DNA of 64,000 nt from Paenibacillus lycopersici. Lineage in GTDB: Bacteria; Bacillota; Bacilli; Paenibacillales; Paenibacillaceae. Made by a program: the position numbers and the translations under genes. The stretch is taken from NCBI RefSeq assembly GCF_010119935.1, contig NZ_CP048209.1, positions 2,359,001 to 2,423,000 on the forward strand. Direction: 5' to 3'. The notes beneath the pieces are model-generated. The model ran no database searches. It saw nothing but the letters and a program-made list of their open reading frames with translations, and was not told the origin of the DNA. How positions within the stretch are numbered: the first letter of the stretch is position 1; every line of letters begins with the position of its first letter. Of the stretch, positions 17,691 to 26,095 are shown in pieces.

Positions 17691-17708
17691 TGCGTGAAAC
17701 GAAACCAT

Positions 17709-17742
17709 AACAGCCGCATTCCGGTTACGGAATGCGGCTGTT
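17709..17742. terminator. intrinsic terminator, probably for the minus-strand oxidoreductase
   Basis: A perfect 15-bp stem (AACAGCCGCATTCCG with its complement) closes a GTTA loop, 14 bases beyond the stop of the converging gene. On the minus strand it is followed by ATGGTTTCGTTTC. Confidence 0.75.
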
Positions 17743-17755
17743 CGCTTAGGGCTGC

Positions 17756-19075
17756 TTATTGTTTGACGTGAACCCCGACTTCCTTCAGCATCAGCTCTGC
17801 GGCATACCGGCCGCTGGAGAACGCGCGCTCTGCCAGCTCGCCCTTGCCTTCGCAGCCGTCGCCGCAGAAGTAGAACGGCATGTTCTCGATCCGGACCGGC
17901 AGCAGCTTGTTGCCCGCGACGTTCTTGACGCTCTGCACCATCGCCTTCTTGGAGACGCGCTTGACGGCGACCGCTTCCCGCCAGCCGGGATAATGACGGT
18001 CGAAGAGGGCTTCCATCTGCCGCGTCCGTTCCTCCAGGTATGCTTTGCGGTCGCCTTCGCCGCCTGCCGTGTCGTCGCTTAAGTACGCGATGCCTTGGAG
18101 CAGCTGTCCGCCGTCCGGCACGAGCGTATGGTCGGTGGCGGATACGTCCGAAATGAACATTTTATGATTCATGTCGCTGATGTAGCTGAACGGCCGGGCG
18201 ACGACGGTGCTGAGGCCGACGTCGTACACCATGACTTCCGTAGCCGTGTTGTGCTCGTATGGCGCGAGGAACGGTTCCCAAGGCGTCCCCCTCAGCAGTT
18301 TGACGACTTGCTGCACGGGCATCGCGAAGACGACGCGGTCGAACGCTTCCTCGCGCGCTTTCGTCTTCAGCATGTATTTGCCCAGCTCGTACCGAATGCC
18401 GTCCACGCCTTCCTGCATGGCGACAGACCAGCGTCCCGCGAGATCGATTTTGTCGCGCAGCTGGTCCGTGATGACCGCCCAGCTGCCCAGCACGTAGTTG
18501 ACGGGGCGCTGCGACAGGAACAGATTGTGGTAGTACTCGCTGATGACGGAACCGGGAACGCGGCGCGCATCCTCCGGCGTAATGAAGAAGTTGCTGCACA
18601 CGAGATGCTCCCACAGCTCTTTGACGTCCTCGCCGGCCCCGGACTCCGCCAAATAATCGCCGAGCGTCGCGTAATGCTTGATCTGATGAATATTCGCGAT
18701 CATCGCCGTAATCTCGCCGACGAACCGGACCTTCTGCATGCCGGACAGGATATCCGTCTTGACCAGATTCACGAAGTCGAGCGGCGCCGGCGTCAGCTGC
18801 CGGCCTTTCTCGTACATCACTTTCCGCTTGTCGACCTGCTTGCTGCCGAACCGCAAATACAGCTCGCGCTCCATGACGGAGAGCGTATGGCGGTCAAGGC
18901 CGTAAATCGCGTGCGCGCCGTAATTCAGCGTAAAACCTGCCTTCTCGTACGTGAACGCACGTCCGCCGAGCTGCGGGCTTCGTTCGAACAGCACGCCCTC
19001 GATGTCGGGATGCTCCGATAGATAAGCGGCGGCCGTCAGTCCGGCCAATCCGCCTCCGATAATCGCCACTTTCAT
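17756..19075 (-). CDS. NAD(P)/FAD-dependent oxidoreductase, amine-oxidase/desaturase fold
   Basis: About 439 residues. The N-terminal dinucleotide-binding motif is VAIIGGGLAGLTAAAYL, followed by ERSPQLGGRAFTYEKAG, typical of the protoporphyrinogen oxidase, phytoene desaturase and monoamine oxidase superfamily. The C-terminal FAD contact is FYFCGDGCEGKGELAERAF. The substrate cannot be told from sequence. No carotenoid or haem genes lie nearby, so I give no pathway. ATG at 19075 follows GGGGGGAGAAG. The frame is open for 36 more codons upstream, but without a better start. Monocistronic by context. Confidence 0.8.
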   Translation of the reverse strand: MKVAIIGGGLAGLTAAAYLSEHPDIEGVLFERSPQLGGRAFTYEKAGFTLNYGAHAIYGLDRHTLSVMERELYLRFGSKQVDKRKVMYEKGRQLTPAPLDFVNLVKTDILSGMQKVRFVGEITAMIANIHQIKHYATLGDYLAESGAGEDVKELWEHLVCSNFFITPEDARRVPGSVISEYYHNLFLSQRPVNYVLGSWAVITDQLRDKIDLAGRWSVAMQEGVDGIRYELGKYMLKTKAREEAFDRVVFAMPVQQVVKLLRGTPWEPFLAPYEHNTATEVMVYDVGLSTVVARPFSYISDMNHKMFISDVSATDHTLVPDGGQLLQGIAYLSDDTAGGEGDRKAYLEERTRQMEALFDRHYPGWREAVAVKRVSKKAMVQSVKNVAGNKLLPVRIENMPFYFCGDGCEGKGELAERAFSSGRYAAELMLKEVGVHVKQ

Positions 19076-19342
19076 GTCGTTCTTCTCCCCCCAATATCTA
19101 ACGGCCCGGACGGCCCGGCACAACCGGTCTTGCATTTGACGAGCGGCTCGTCCTTGCGGCCCGGCGTCCGTTCGGCGCTGCAACGCTTACAATTATAACC
19201 GCGGCCATTAGGCCAATCCATCTCATTTTCGGCTGATAGCCCGCTCAAATCGGCATCGATCCTTCCGGGATAAACGCCTATTTTAGGCGGGCGCAGGCGC
19301 CATCTGCCTACGGGCGAATATCATGAACTATACAAGGAGGTC

Positions 19343-19810
19343 ATGTTGAATATGGAGAAGAAGGTGTCGACTTCCCCGGTCGGCAAAGTGTCCAAAGGCG
19401 TCGTTACATCCCCGGCCGGCAAGCAATCGACGGGCATGGCTGCATCCCCGGCAGGCAAAAAATCGACCGGCACCGTGACGCAAGCGCCGCCCAAGAAGCA
19501 GACGGGCCAGAAGCCCGTCACGCAGCCGGAGCATAAGCATGTCATCAAAAGCTGGTGCCGCGAGAACATGCACCGTTACGTGCTGGCCCATACGCGCGAC
19601 GGCTGGTGCTGCGACGGCTTCGTGGAGTATATCGACGACGAAGTCGTATGCCTCGCCGTTCCGCATTGCGGAAGCGGCGACCGCGCGTTCTTCCCGGGCC
19701 CGTTCTATCCGCAGCTGTATCCGTATCCGTTCTTCCCGCGCAACCGGTTCTACCGGCAAGTGTTTCCGCTTGCCGCGCTGCTCGGCTTATCGCTGCTGCC
19801 GTTCTATTGA
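19343..19810 (+). CDS. repeat-bearing Cys/aromatic-rich protein of unknown function
   Basis: About 155 residues. The N-terminal third consists of four imperfect 12-residue units of the form (S/T)SPAGKxSTGxx, Lys/Ser/Thr-rich and probably disordered. The middle has a Cys/His-rich block (HVIKSWCRENMHRYVLAH, then DGWCCDGFVEYIDDEVVCLA). The end is Pro/Tyr/Phe-rich and hydrophobic. The start is ambiguous among ATG 19343, TTG 19346 and ATG 19352, all behind ACAAGGAGG; TTG 19346 and ATG 19352 have better spacing. The composition recalls spore-surface proteins, but that is only a guess. No family was recognised. Confidence 0.7.
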   Translation: MLNMEKKVSTSPVGKVSKGVVTSPAGKQSTGMAASPAGKKSTGTVTQAPPKKQTGQKPVTQPEHKHVIKSWCRENMHRYVLAHTRDGWCCDGFVEYIDDEVVCLAVPHCGSGDRAFFPGPFYPQLYPYPFFPRNRFYRQVFPLAALLGLSLLPFY

Positions 19811-19952
19811 TGGGCGCGCGCAGCCGGACCGGCACCGTGCCTTGACGAACCGGCGTTCCATCATGGACGCCGGTTCGCCGCATTGGACTTGCCTTCGGTT
19901 TTTCGATATGATGGAGCGTAGAGGATTTGCTTCGAAGGGAGGGACATGGAAC

Positions 19953-20291
19953 ATGGATTGCATTTTCTGTAAGATCGTCGAGGGCAGCATTCCGTCGAAG
20001 AAAGTGTTCGAGAACGAGCGCATCGTCGCTTTTCATGACATTCAGCCGGCGGCGCCCGTACATATGCTGATCATTCCCAAGAAACATATCCCGACGATGA
20101 ACGACGTTACGGCGGAGGATGACGCATTGATCGCCGAATTATTCGCGGTCGCGCGCCAAATCGCATCGGAGCTCGGCATCGCCGAATCCGGCTACAGACT
20201 GGTCAACAACGTGAACGGCGACGGCGGGCAAGTCGTCTACCATCTGCATATTCATCTGCTCGGCGGGGCCAAATTGAACGGACTGAATTAA
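19953..20291 (+). CDS. HIT family nucleotide-binding protein
   Basis: 112-residue histidine-triad protein, probably a nucleoside phosphoramidate or dinucleotide hydrolase of the HinT type. The N-terminus CIFCKIVEGSIPSKKV and middle DIQPAAPVHMLIIPKKHI are typical. The catalytic triad is HLHIHLLGG, and the length matches HinT. ATG at 19953 follows GAAGGGAGGGACATGG. It stands alone between the repeat-bearing unknown and the rpsU promoter. Confidence 0.93.
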   Translation: MDCIFCKIVEGSIPSKKVFENERIVAFHDIQPAAPVHMLIIPKKHIPTMNDVTAEDDALIAELFAVARQIASELGIAESGYRLVNNVNGDGGQVVYHLHIHLLGGAKLNGLN

Positions 20292-20319
20292 CGTGCAAAA
20301 AATAGCATGTCCTTTCAAG

Positions 20320-20349
20320 TTGACACTGCCTTTCATCATCAACTATAAT
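20320..20349 (+). promoter_or_regulatory. sigma-A promoter of rpsU-yqeY
   Basis: Consensus -35 TTGACA (20320-20325) and -10 TATAAT (20344-20349) with an 18-base spacer, about 60 bases ahead of the rpsU start. Confidence 0.8.
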
Positions 20350-20409
20350 TAAATTTGATGAACCGTGTTAACTTTCTTGGACGGTCTGATTCGGAGGGAG
20401 GGAAAACTG

Positions 20410-20583
20410 GTGTCTGAAACAAAAGTTCGCAAAAACGAGACAATCGATGCTGCACTCCGCCGCTTCAAACGTACCATCGCAAAGGATGGCGTATTGGCCG
20501 AGGTGAAGAAACGCAAGCATTATGAGAAGCCTAGTGTGAAGCGTAAGTTGAAGTCCGAGGCTGCGCGCAAGAGAAAGTTTTAG
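20410..20583 (+). CDS. rpsU: 30S ribosomal protein S21
   Basis: 57-residue basic S21, the family's normal length: [20 protein letters not shown] followed by a Lys/Arg-rich tail ending RKRKF. It sits near the anti-SD region of the small subunit and helps initiation. GTG start at 20410, about five bases after GGGAGGGAAAA. An in-frame ATG-like extension from 20365 is not needed. It is followed 15 bases later by yqeY, as in other Bacillota. Confidence 0.97.
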   Translation: MSETKVRKNETIDAALRRFKRTIAKDGVLAEVKKRKHYEKPSVKRKLKSEAARKRKF

Positions 20584-20598
20584 GAGGATCCTTCCACG

Positions 20599-21042
20599 AT
20601 GAACCTTAGCGAACGATTGAACGACGATATGAAGCAGGCGATGAAGAGCCAGGAGAAGTTCAAGCTTACGACGATTCGGATGATTCGTTCATCCATTAAG
20701 AATCAGGAGATTGAATTGAAACGGCCGCTCGAAGACGCCGAAGTGCTTGATATTCTTAGTCGCGAGATCAAACAACGTAAAGATTCCCTCCAAGAATTTG
20801 AGAAAGCCGGCCGCGATGATCTTGCGAAAGATGTCGCAGCAGAAATTGAAATTATTAGTGTATACCTGCCTCAGCAGCTGACCGAAGAAGAGATCAAGTT
20901 GATTGTTCAGCAGACCATCCAGGAAACCGGTGCTTCTTCGAAAGCCGAGATGGGGAAAGTCATGAGCGCACTTTTGCCGAAAACAAAAGGGCGTGCTGAT
21001 GGTAAACTAGTAAACACATTTGTGCAGCAATTTCTGCAATAA
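20599..21042 (+). CDS. yqeY: GatB/YqeY domain-containing protein
   Basis: 147-residue YqeY, a stand-alone version of the helical tail domain of GatB amidotransferase subunits, which binds tRNA. Typical segments: MNLSERLNDDMKQAMKSQEK, LTTIRMIRSSIKNQEIE and ISVYLPQQLTEEEI, ending GKLVNTFVQQFL. Its exact role is not established. Start ATG 20599 follows TAGGAGGATCC. It forms a two-gene operon with rpsU, ended by the hairpin at 21058. Confidence 0.95.
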   Translation: MNLSERLNDDMKQAMKSQEKFKLTTIRMIRSSIKNQEIELKRPLEDAEVLDILSREIKQRKDSLQEFEKAGRDDLAKDVAAEIEIISVYLPQQLTEEEIKLIVQQTIQETGASSKAEMGKVMSALLPKTKGRADGKLVNTFVQQFLQ

Positions 21043-21057
21043 CATAGGCTGACAGCC

Positions 21058-21087
21058 AAACACTCCTCCGAGCGGGGAGTGTTTTTT
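21058..21087 (+). terminator. intrinsic terminator of rpsU-yqeY
   Basis: AAACACTCC pairs with GGAGTGTTT (stem at 21058-21066 and 21076-21084), and the run of T continues to 21087. Confidence 0.9.
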
Positions 21088-21113
21088 CGTTTCTGTTAAG
21101 CTGCCAAAAAGTG

Positions 21114-21143
21114 TTGACACGGGCTCGAGGGCTGGGAGACAAT
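21114..21143 (+). promoter_or_regulatory. putative promoter of the MATE transporter gene
   Basis: TTGACA (21114-21119) and GACAAT (21138-21143) are 18 bases apart, about 35 bases ahead of the MATE start. The -10 is weak. Confidence 0.45.
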
Positions 21144-21178
21144 TAGGGCTAACCTAACGAAATCGAAACGAGGCTTCC

Positions 21179-22534
21179 TTGCACATGCTGCGTAACTGGA
21201 AAGAAATATTGTTTTTGGCTATTCCTTCATTGGTTTCCTTCGCAAGCGCTACCGTTGTCGGCACCATCAATCTGATCATCGTCGGCCAGCTCGGCTCGCT
21301 CATTATCGCGATCGTCGGCGTTTCCAACATTATCATGTACAATGCGTTCGCGCTCTTCTCCGGCATCGGCCACACGGTCAATTATTTGGTCGCGCAGAAC
21401 TTCGGCGCCGGCGACATGAAGCGCGGCATTCAGCGGACGTACATCGCCATGTATATGTGCATCGTCTTTGCGCTGCTCATTGCGCTTGTCGGTCTTGTCG
21501 GGGCGGACGATGTGCTGCGATGGACCGGCGGTTCGGCGAATCTGGTGCGAACGGGCAGCTTCTATCTGGAACTCCGTTTCTATGCGATGTCCTTCGGCAT
21601 CATCAATTTCGCGTTTCACGGTTTTCTGCGCGGCATCGGCGCGACCAAGATGTCCATGGTCGTCTCGCTTATGGCGAACATACCGATTCTGAGCTTGACT
21701 TATCTGCTCACGTACGGGAAGTTCGGGTTCCCGGAGCTCGGACTGAAGGGCGCGGGCTACGCGACGCTGATCGGCGAATCCGCGCAAACGCTCATCTGCG
21801 CCTTTATTTTCTTCGTCGTGCTGAATAGAAAGTTCCAAACCCGGAAATATTTGACGCTGACGTTCAAATGGATTGAAATGAAGCTGATCATGCTCGAGAG
21901 CGGCAAGCTGGGCATGCAGGAATTCTCGCTCAGCCTGTCGATGTACATTTTCACCGCGTTCGTCGCGCGCCTCGGCGATCAGGCGCTGGCCGCCAACGAG
22001 GTGGCGCTCAGCATCATGTCGTTCGGCTTCATGCCGGCGTTCGCCTTCGGCTCGACCGCGACGATCCTCGTCGGGCAGTTCGTGGGCAAGGGCACGCCGC
22101 TGCTTGGCCGGAGGGTCGGCACGGACACGGCCGTGCTCGGCTCGATTTTCCTCATTCTGCTCGGAACGGGCGAGTTTATTTTCGCGGATCAAATTACGCA
22201 TTTGTATACGGACGATGCCAAGGTGTATGAATTGGCCGCGAACCTGATCCGAACGTCGGCTTACTTGCAAATTTTCGACGGACTGCTCAATTTCTATGCG
22301 GGCGGGTTGAGGGGAATCGGCGATACGACCTTCCTGCTCCGGATTTCGTTCGTTGTCAGCTGGTTCCTGTTCGTGCCGCTGGCGTATCTGTTTATTTTCG
22401 TCCTCGACATGGGCAGCATGGGAGCATGGCTGTCGCTCTATACGTTCCTGATGGTCTTCGGCTTGTCCGTCATGTTCCGGTTTTATCGCACGGATTGGAC
22501 GGCAGTCCGGCTGAAAGAGGCGGCGCACGAATGA
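21179..22534 (+). CDS. MATE family efflux transporter
   Basis: 451-residue multidrug-and-toxin-extrusion-type membrane protein with about twelve hydrophobic segments in two repeats. Seen: the N-terminal IPSLVSFASATVVGTINLIIVGQLG, FAFHGFLRGIGATKMSM at the end of the first half, and NFYAGGLRGIGDTTFLLR in the second. It would exchange cations for drugs or metabolites; the substrate is unknown. TTG 21179 (GAGG five bases upstream) or ATG 21185 may be the start. It has its own promoter and ends just before the sigma-W-like promoter of nfeD. Confidence 0.88.
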   Translation: MHMLRNWKEILFLAIPSLVSFASATVVGTINLIIVGQLGSLIIAIVGVSNIIMYNAFALFSGIGHTVNYLVAQNFGAGDMKRGIQRTYIAMYMCIVFALLIALVGLVGADDVLRWTGGSANLVRTGSFYLELRFYAMSFGIINFAFHGFLRGIGATKMSMVVSLMANIPILSLTYLLTYGKFGFPELGLKGAGYATLIGESAQTLICAFIFFVVLNRKFQTRKYLTLTFKWIEMKLIMLESGKLGMQEFSLSLSMYIFTAFVARLGDQALAANEVALSIMSFGFMPAFAFGSTATILVGQFVGKGTPLLGRRVGTDTAVLGSIFLILLGTGEFIFADQITHLYTDDAKVYELAANLIRTSAYLQIFDGLLNFYAGGLRGIGDTTFLLRISFVVSWFLFVPLAYLFIFVLDMGSMGAWLSLYTFLMVFGLSVMFRFYRTDWTAVRLKEAAHE

Positions 22535-22535
22535 T

Positions 22536-22561
22536 TGAAACGTTTTCAGGCCATGCCCGTA
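22536..22561 (+). promoter_or_regulatory. ECF sigma-W-type promoter of nfeD-floA
   Basis: TGAAAC (22536-22541) followed by GTTTT, then CGTA (22558-22561) after a spacer of exactly 16 bases. This matches the Bacillus sigma-W consensus. In B. subtilis the orthologous yqeZ-yqfAB operon is a sigma-W target. Confidence 0.7.
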
Positions 22562-22612
22562 TAAGAGGAATATAAGAAGACGCATGTCAAATCCGGTTAA
22601 GGAGGGAATGCT

Positions 22613-23983
22613 GTGGAGACATTCGCCCGGGGGAAACTGAAAGGGCTGTTGTCCGCGGTCATGCTGCTCTGTTTCGTCTTTGCGGGGACGGCCGCGGCGG
22701 CGGAGAGCGATTCGGCCGATACGTCGGCAGGCGCTGCCGTCTATGTCGTTAAAGCGGACAGATCGGTGGAATCCGGCCTCTATCAGTACTTGAAGCGCGC
22801 GTACAAGGAAGCCGAAGAAGCGAAAGCGAGCCGCGTGCTGCTCGTGCTGAACACGCTTGGCGGCCGGCTCGACAGCGCGCTGAACATCGGCGAGCTGATT
22901 CGCGAAAGCAAGGTGCCGACGACCGCGTACGTGCAGGGCAAAGCGGTGTCGGCAGGCACCTACATCGCGCTCAACGCGCAGCAAATCGTCATGGAGCCCG
23001 GGAGCACGATCGGCGCGGCGGCTGTCGTGGACCAGAACGGCACGCTGATCGATAATCCGAAGACCGTATCGTACTGGACGGAGACGATGAAGTCGGCGGC
23101 GCTGCTGAACGATCGGGATCCCGATATCGCGGCGGCCATGGTCAATCCGGCGCTTAAGATCGAGCTGAAAACGCTCGGGCGGACGAAGGGGGCGGGCGAA
23201 GTGCTGACGCTGTCCGCCCAGGACGCGGTCAAGGCGGGATACGCGGAGAGTACCGCGGCGACGGTTGACGATGCGTTGAACGGGCTTCATCTGAACCAGC
23301 CGACGATTGTTCAATATGAGCCCGGCGTGATGGAGCGGATCGCCGATTTCTTGACGCATCCGGCGGTCATGACCATCCTGCTGATCATCGGCATCGCCGG
23401 CGTCGCCATTGAATTCATGGTGCCGGGCTTCGGCGCGCCGGGCATTATCGGCATGATCGCGTTCGTCCTGTATTTCTTCGGCCATTACGTGTCCGGCTTC
23501 GCCGGGTTCGAGGACGTGGCGCTGTTCATCGCCGGGCTGCTGCTGCTCGTCTCGGAATTCTTCATTCCGAGCTTCGGCATTCTAGGCGTGCTGGGGGCGG
23601 CCTCGCTTATCGCCGGCGTGCTGCTGGCGGCGCCGAATCCGAAATCCGCGCTGCTGTCGCTGGCGACCGCGGTCGTGATCGCGGCGATTATCATCTTCAT
23701 CGTCGCGAAACGGTTCAAGCATAAAGGCGTCTGGAACAAATTCATTCTGCGCGATCAGCTGACGAGCGACAAAGGCTATCGTTCCTCTGTGAACAAAGCG
23801 GATTATGTCGGCCTGCATGGCGTCGCCGTTTCGCCGCTGCGCCCGGCAGGAACGGCGCTGATCGGCGAAGCCCGCGTGGATGTCGTCACCCGCGGCGAGT
23901 TTATTGCGGCGAATGCCGAAATTACCGTCATTCAGGTGGAAGGCGCCCGCGTCGTCGTCAGGCCGAAGAACGAGAACGAATAG
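22613..23983 (+). CDS. NfeD family membrane serine protease
   Basis: 456 residues. A signal peptide (LLSAVMLLCFVFAGTAAAAES) leads into a ClpP-like serine protease domain with LNTLGGRLDSALNIGELI and the nucleophile region GKAVSAGTYIALNA. About four transmembrane helices follow (residues roughly 250-370), and a C-terminal OB-fold NfeD domain (GLHGVAVSPLRPAGTALIGE). Long NfeD proteins pair with flotillin-type proteins in membrane quality control and microdomains, and floA lies next. GTG start at 22613 after AAGGAGGGAATGCT. Expression is probably under envelope stress, given the promoter. Confidence 0.92.
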   Translation: METFARGKLKGLLSAVMLLCFVFAGTAAAAESDSADTSAGAAVYVVKADRSVESGLYQYLKRAYKEAEEAKASRVLLVLNTLGGRLDSALNIGELIRESKVPTTAYVQGKAVSAGTYIALNAQQIVMEPGSTIGAAAVVDQNGTLIDNPKTVSYWTETMKSAALLNDRDPDIAAAMVNPALKIELKTLGRTKGAGEVLTLSAQDAVKAGYAESTAATVDDALNGLHLNQPTIVQYEPGVMERIADFLTHPAVMTILLIIGIAGVAIEFMVPGFGAPGIIGMIAFVLYFFGHYVSGFAGFEDVALFIAGLLLLVSEFFIPSFGILGVLGAASLIAGVLLAAPNPKSALLSLATAVVIAAIIIFIVAKRFKHKGVWNKFILRDQLTSDKGYRSSVNKADYVGLHGVAVSPLRPAGTALIGEARVDVVTRGEFIAANAEITVIQVEGARVVVRPKNENE

Positions 23984-24075
23984 CGAAACGATTATGCTTT
24001 CGAAGCGAATTTTGCTCAGCTTGCCCGAACTTCGGGCTTTGAAGTGGACTCGCAAAACTTTTAGGAGGGATTGTA

Positions 24076-25062
24076 TTGACATTGGATCCGACAGTAACCG
24101 TTATTATCATTGCCGTCTTGGCGGTCATCGCCATTTCCGTCTTTCTGAGCTTCTTCCCGATCATGCTCTGGATTTCCGCGCTTGCATCGGGCGTGCGCGT
24201 AGGCATCATCACGCTCGTGGCCATGCGCTTGCGACGCGTCGTGCCGAGCCGGATCGTCAACCCGCTCATCAAAGCGACGAAAGCCGGCCTCGGCTTGACG
24301 ATCAACCAGCTGGAGAGTCACTTCCTTGCGGGCGGCAACGTCGACCGCGTCGTCAACTCCTTGATCGCGGCGCAGCGCGCCAACATCGAGCTTGAATTCG
24401 AGCGCGCCGCCGCGATCGACTTGGCCGGCCGGGACGTGCTGCAAGCCGTGCAAATGAGCGTAAACCCGCGCGTCATCGAGACGCCGATCGTCGCGGCGGT
24501 CGCCAAGAACGGGATCGAAGTGAAGGTCAAAGCGCGCGTCACCGTACGCGCCAACATCGACCGGCTGGTCGGCGGCGCCGGCGAAGAAACGATCATCGCC
24601 CGTGTCGGCGAAGGCATCGTTACGACGGTCGGTTCATCGGAATCGCATAAGGACGTGCTCGAGAATCCGGATCTGATCTCCCGTACCGTGCTTGGCAAAG
24701 GGCTTGACGCGGGAACGGCGTTCGAAATTCTGTCGATCGATATCGCGGACGTCGACGTAGGCAAGAACATCGGCGCGCATCTGCAGACGGAGCAAGCGGA
24801 AGCCGACAAGCGGATCGCGCAGGCGAAGGCGGAAGAACGCCGCGCCATGGCCGTTGCGCAGGAGCAGGAAATGAAAGCGCGCGTCGTCGAGATGCGGGCG
24901 CTCGTCGTCGAAGCGGAATCCCAGGTGCCGCTCGCCATGGCCGAGGCGCTGAAGCAGGGCAAAATCGGCGTGCTCGATTATATGAATTTCAAGAACATCG
25001 AAGCGGATACGAGCATGCGCAATTCCATCGGCAAAGACGGTACCGAGAAAGACGACCGCTAA
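24076..25062 (+). CDS. floA: flotillin-like protein FloA
   Basis: 328-residue SPFH-domain protein that organises membrane microdomains. One N-terminal hydrophobic hairpin (about residues 5-35) is followed by [20 protein letters not shown], the SPFH core, and an Ala/Glu-rich coiled coil ([19 protein letters not shown]). The length agrees with B. subtilis YqfA/FloA (331). TTG start at 24076 behind TTAGGAGGGATTG. It lies 92 bases after nfeD and is expected in the same sigma-W-type operon. Confidence 0.95.
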   Translation: MTLDPTVTVIIIAVLAVIAISVFLSFFPIMLWISALASGVRVGIITLVAMRLRRVVPSRIVNPLIKATKAGLGLTINQLESHFLAGGNVDRVVNSLIAAQRANIELEFERAAAIDLAGRDVLQAVQMSVNPRVIETPIVAAVAKNGIEVKVKARVTVRANIDRLVGGAGEETIIARVGEGIVTTVGSSESHKDVLENPDLISRTVLGKGLDAGTAFEILSIDIADVDVGKNIGAHLQTEQAEADKRIAQAKAEERRAMAVAQEQEMKARVVEMRALVVEAESQVPLAMAEALKQGKIGVLDYMNFKNIEADTSMRNSIGKDGTEKDDR

Positions 25063-25108
25063 TGGCGGTATGCCGTAGACCGAATCATCGTCAACGGGAG
25101 GTGCGCGC

Positions 25109-25660
25109 ATGGAAGATCTATTGAAGCTGCTGTTCTCGAATATTTATATCGTGGTCATCGTCATCGGCTTTCTGCTGTCGGTCCTGAACAAAGCGAGGGG
25201 CAAGCAGCGGCAGGGCAGCAACGGCATGCCGACCTTCGGCGGCGGACCGAACGGCCGGCAGCAAGCGCGGCCGCCGGAGGAGCGGCCGGCACAGCCGGAG
25301 CGGCGCCGTGCGGCACCGCAAGCGCAGCCGCAGCGCGATGCAGTGCCCGCGCCGGCAACAGCCGGGCCGATGGGCGGCTCGGTTTACACGTCCCCTATGA
25401 CGCGCGATGGCGGTCGGCAATTGAGAGACGCGGATCCGAGCTTGCTCGAACGGACGCTGGAGGCGGAGAAGCTGGCTTCCGACAAGTTGAATCCGGGCGC
25501 GGGGACGAGGCCGGCATCAGCCGTTTCCAAGGCGGGGCCGGCGTCGCAGCCGCAAGGCGCTTCTTTCCGCGCGCCGCAGGGCAGGGAGCTTCGCCAGGCC
25601 TTCATTATGGCCGAGGTGCTGGGCCCGCCCCGGTCCAAGCGGCCGTTGCGCCAGAAATAA
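25109..25660 (+). CDS. membrane-anchored unknown, third gene of the floA operon
   Basis: 183 residues with no recognised domain. An N-terminal hydrophobic segment (about residues 7-26, NIYIVVIVIGFLLSVL) is followed by a basic, Pro/Gln/Arg/Ala-rich linker and a short C-terminal helix (LRQAFIMAEVLGPPRSKRP). It occupies the place of B. subtilis yqfB, but I see no clear sequence match to it. ATG 25109 follows GGGAGGTGCGCGC. Position suggests a link to FloA and NfeD at the membrane; that is inference. Confidence 0.75.
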   Translation: MEDLLKLLFSNIYIVVIVIGFLLSVLNKARGKQRQGSNGMPTFGGGPNGRQQARPPEERPAQPERRRAAPQAQPQRDAVPAPATAGPMGGSVYTSPMTRDGGRQLRDADPSLLERTLEAEKLASDKLNPGAGTRPASAVSKAGPASQPQGASFRAPQGRELRQAFIMAEVLGPPRSKRPLRQK

Positions 25661-25675
25661 CCTTTTCAGCCTATC

Positions 25676-25709
25676 AAGCATTCGCTCTTTCGGGAGCGGA
25701 TGCTTTTTT
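25676..25709 (+). terminator. intrinsic terminator of nfeD-floA operon
   Basis: AAGCATTCGCTC (25676-25687) pairs with GAGCGGATGCTT through one G-T pair; six T residues follow the AGC. Confidence 0.88.
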
Positions 25710-25742
25710 GCGTTCAACCCCCTAAACGTCGCCTCGCAATTT

Positions 25743-25771
25743 TCATATTTCCGGCCGCCGCCGCATAGTTT
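25743..25771 (+). promoter_or_regulatory. sigma-E-like sporulation promoter of yqfC-yqfD
   Basis: TCATATT (25743-25749) and CATAGTTT (25764-25771) are 14 bases apart, close to the mother-cell sigma-E pattern. The downstream genes are sporulation genes. Confidence 0.5.
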
Positions 25772-25802
25772 GGTACAGTACGGGAAGGGGGCCTCTGCCT
25801 GG

Positions 25803-26081
25803 ATGCGCCGCATAAACCGCAAACTTCGAAAACTGGCTGCCGATTTGCTGGATTTGCCGCAGGACGTCGTCATGGATTTGCCCCGTGTCACGATGATCGG
25901 CGACCGGCAGTTGTATATTGAGAACCATCGCGGCGTGCTGCATTTCTCGAGCGACAAGCTGCGGCTTGCGCTCAGCAAGGGAGAGCTCGAAGTGACGGGC
26001 AGCGATCTGGTCATTCGGACCATATGGACGGAAGAAGTGTTCGTAGAGGGCTTTATTAAAAATATCGAGGTGCGGGAATAA
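25803..26081 (+). CDS. yqfC: sporulation protein YqfC
   Basis: 92-residue YabP/YqfC-family protein, the usual length. Typical segments: DLLDLPQDVVMDLPRVTMIG, QLYIENHRGVLHFSSDKLRL, and the C-terminal FVEGFIKNIEVRE. Family members act in the mother cell during sporulation, and the biochemical function is unknown. ATG at 25803 matches the family start; an ATG 33 bases upstream has no better SD. yqfD follows 14 bases later. Confidence 0.92.
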   Translation: MRRINRKLRKLAADLLDLPQDVVMDLPRVTMIGDRQLYIENHRGVLHFSSDKLRLALSKGELEVTGSDLVIRTIWTEEVFVEGFIKNIEVRE

Positions 26082-26095
26082 GGGGGAGAAAGGGC

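Noticed and set aside
21227..23485. 752-codon minus-strand frame opposite the MATE and nfeD genes
   Set aside because: Spans two clear plus-strand genes and their promoter, with no SD or domain.
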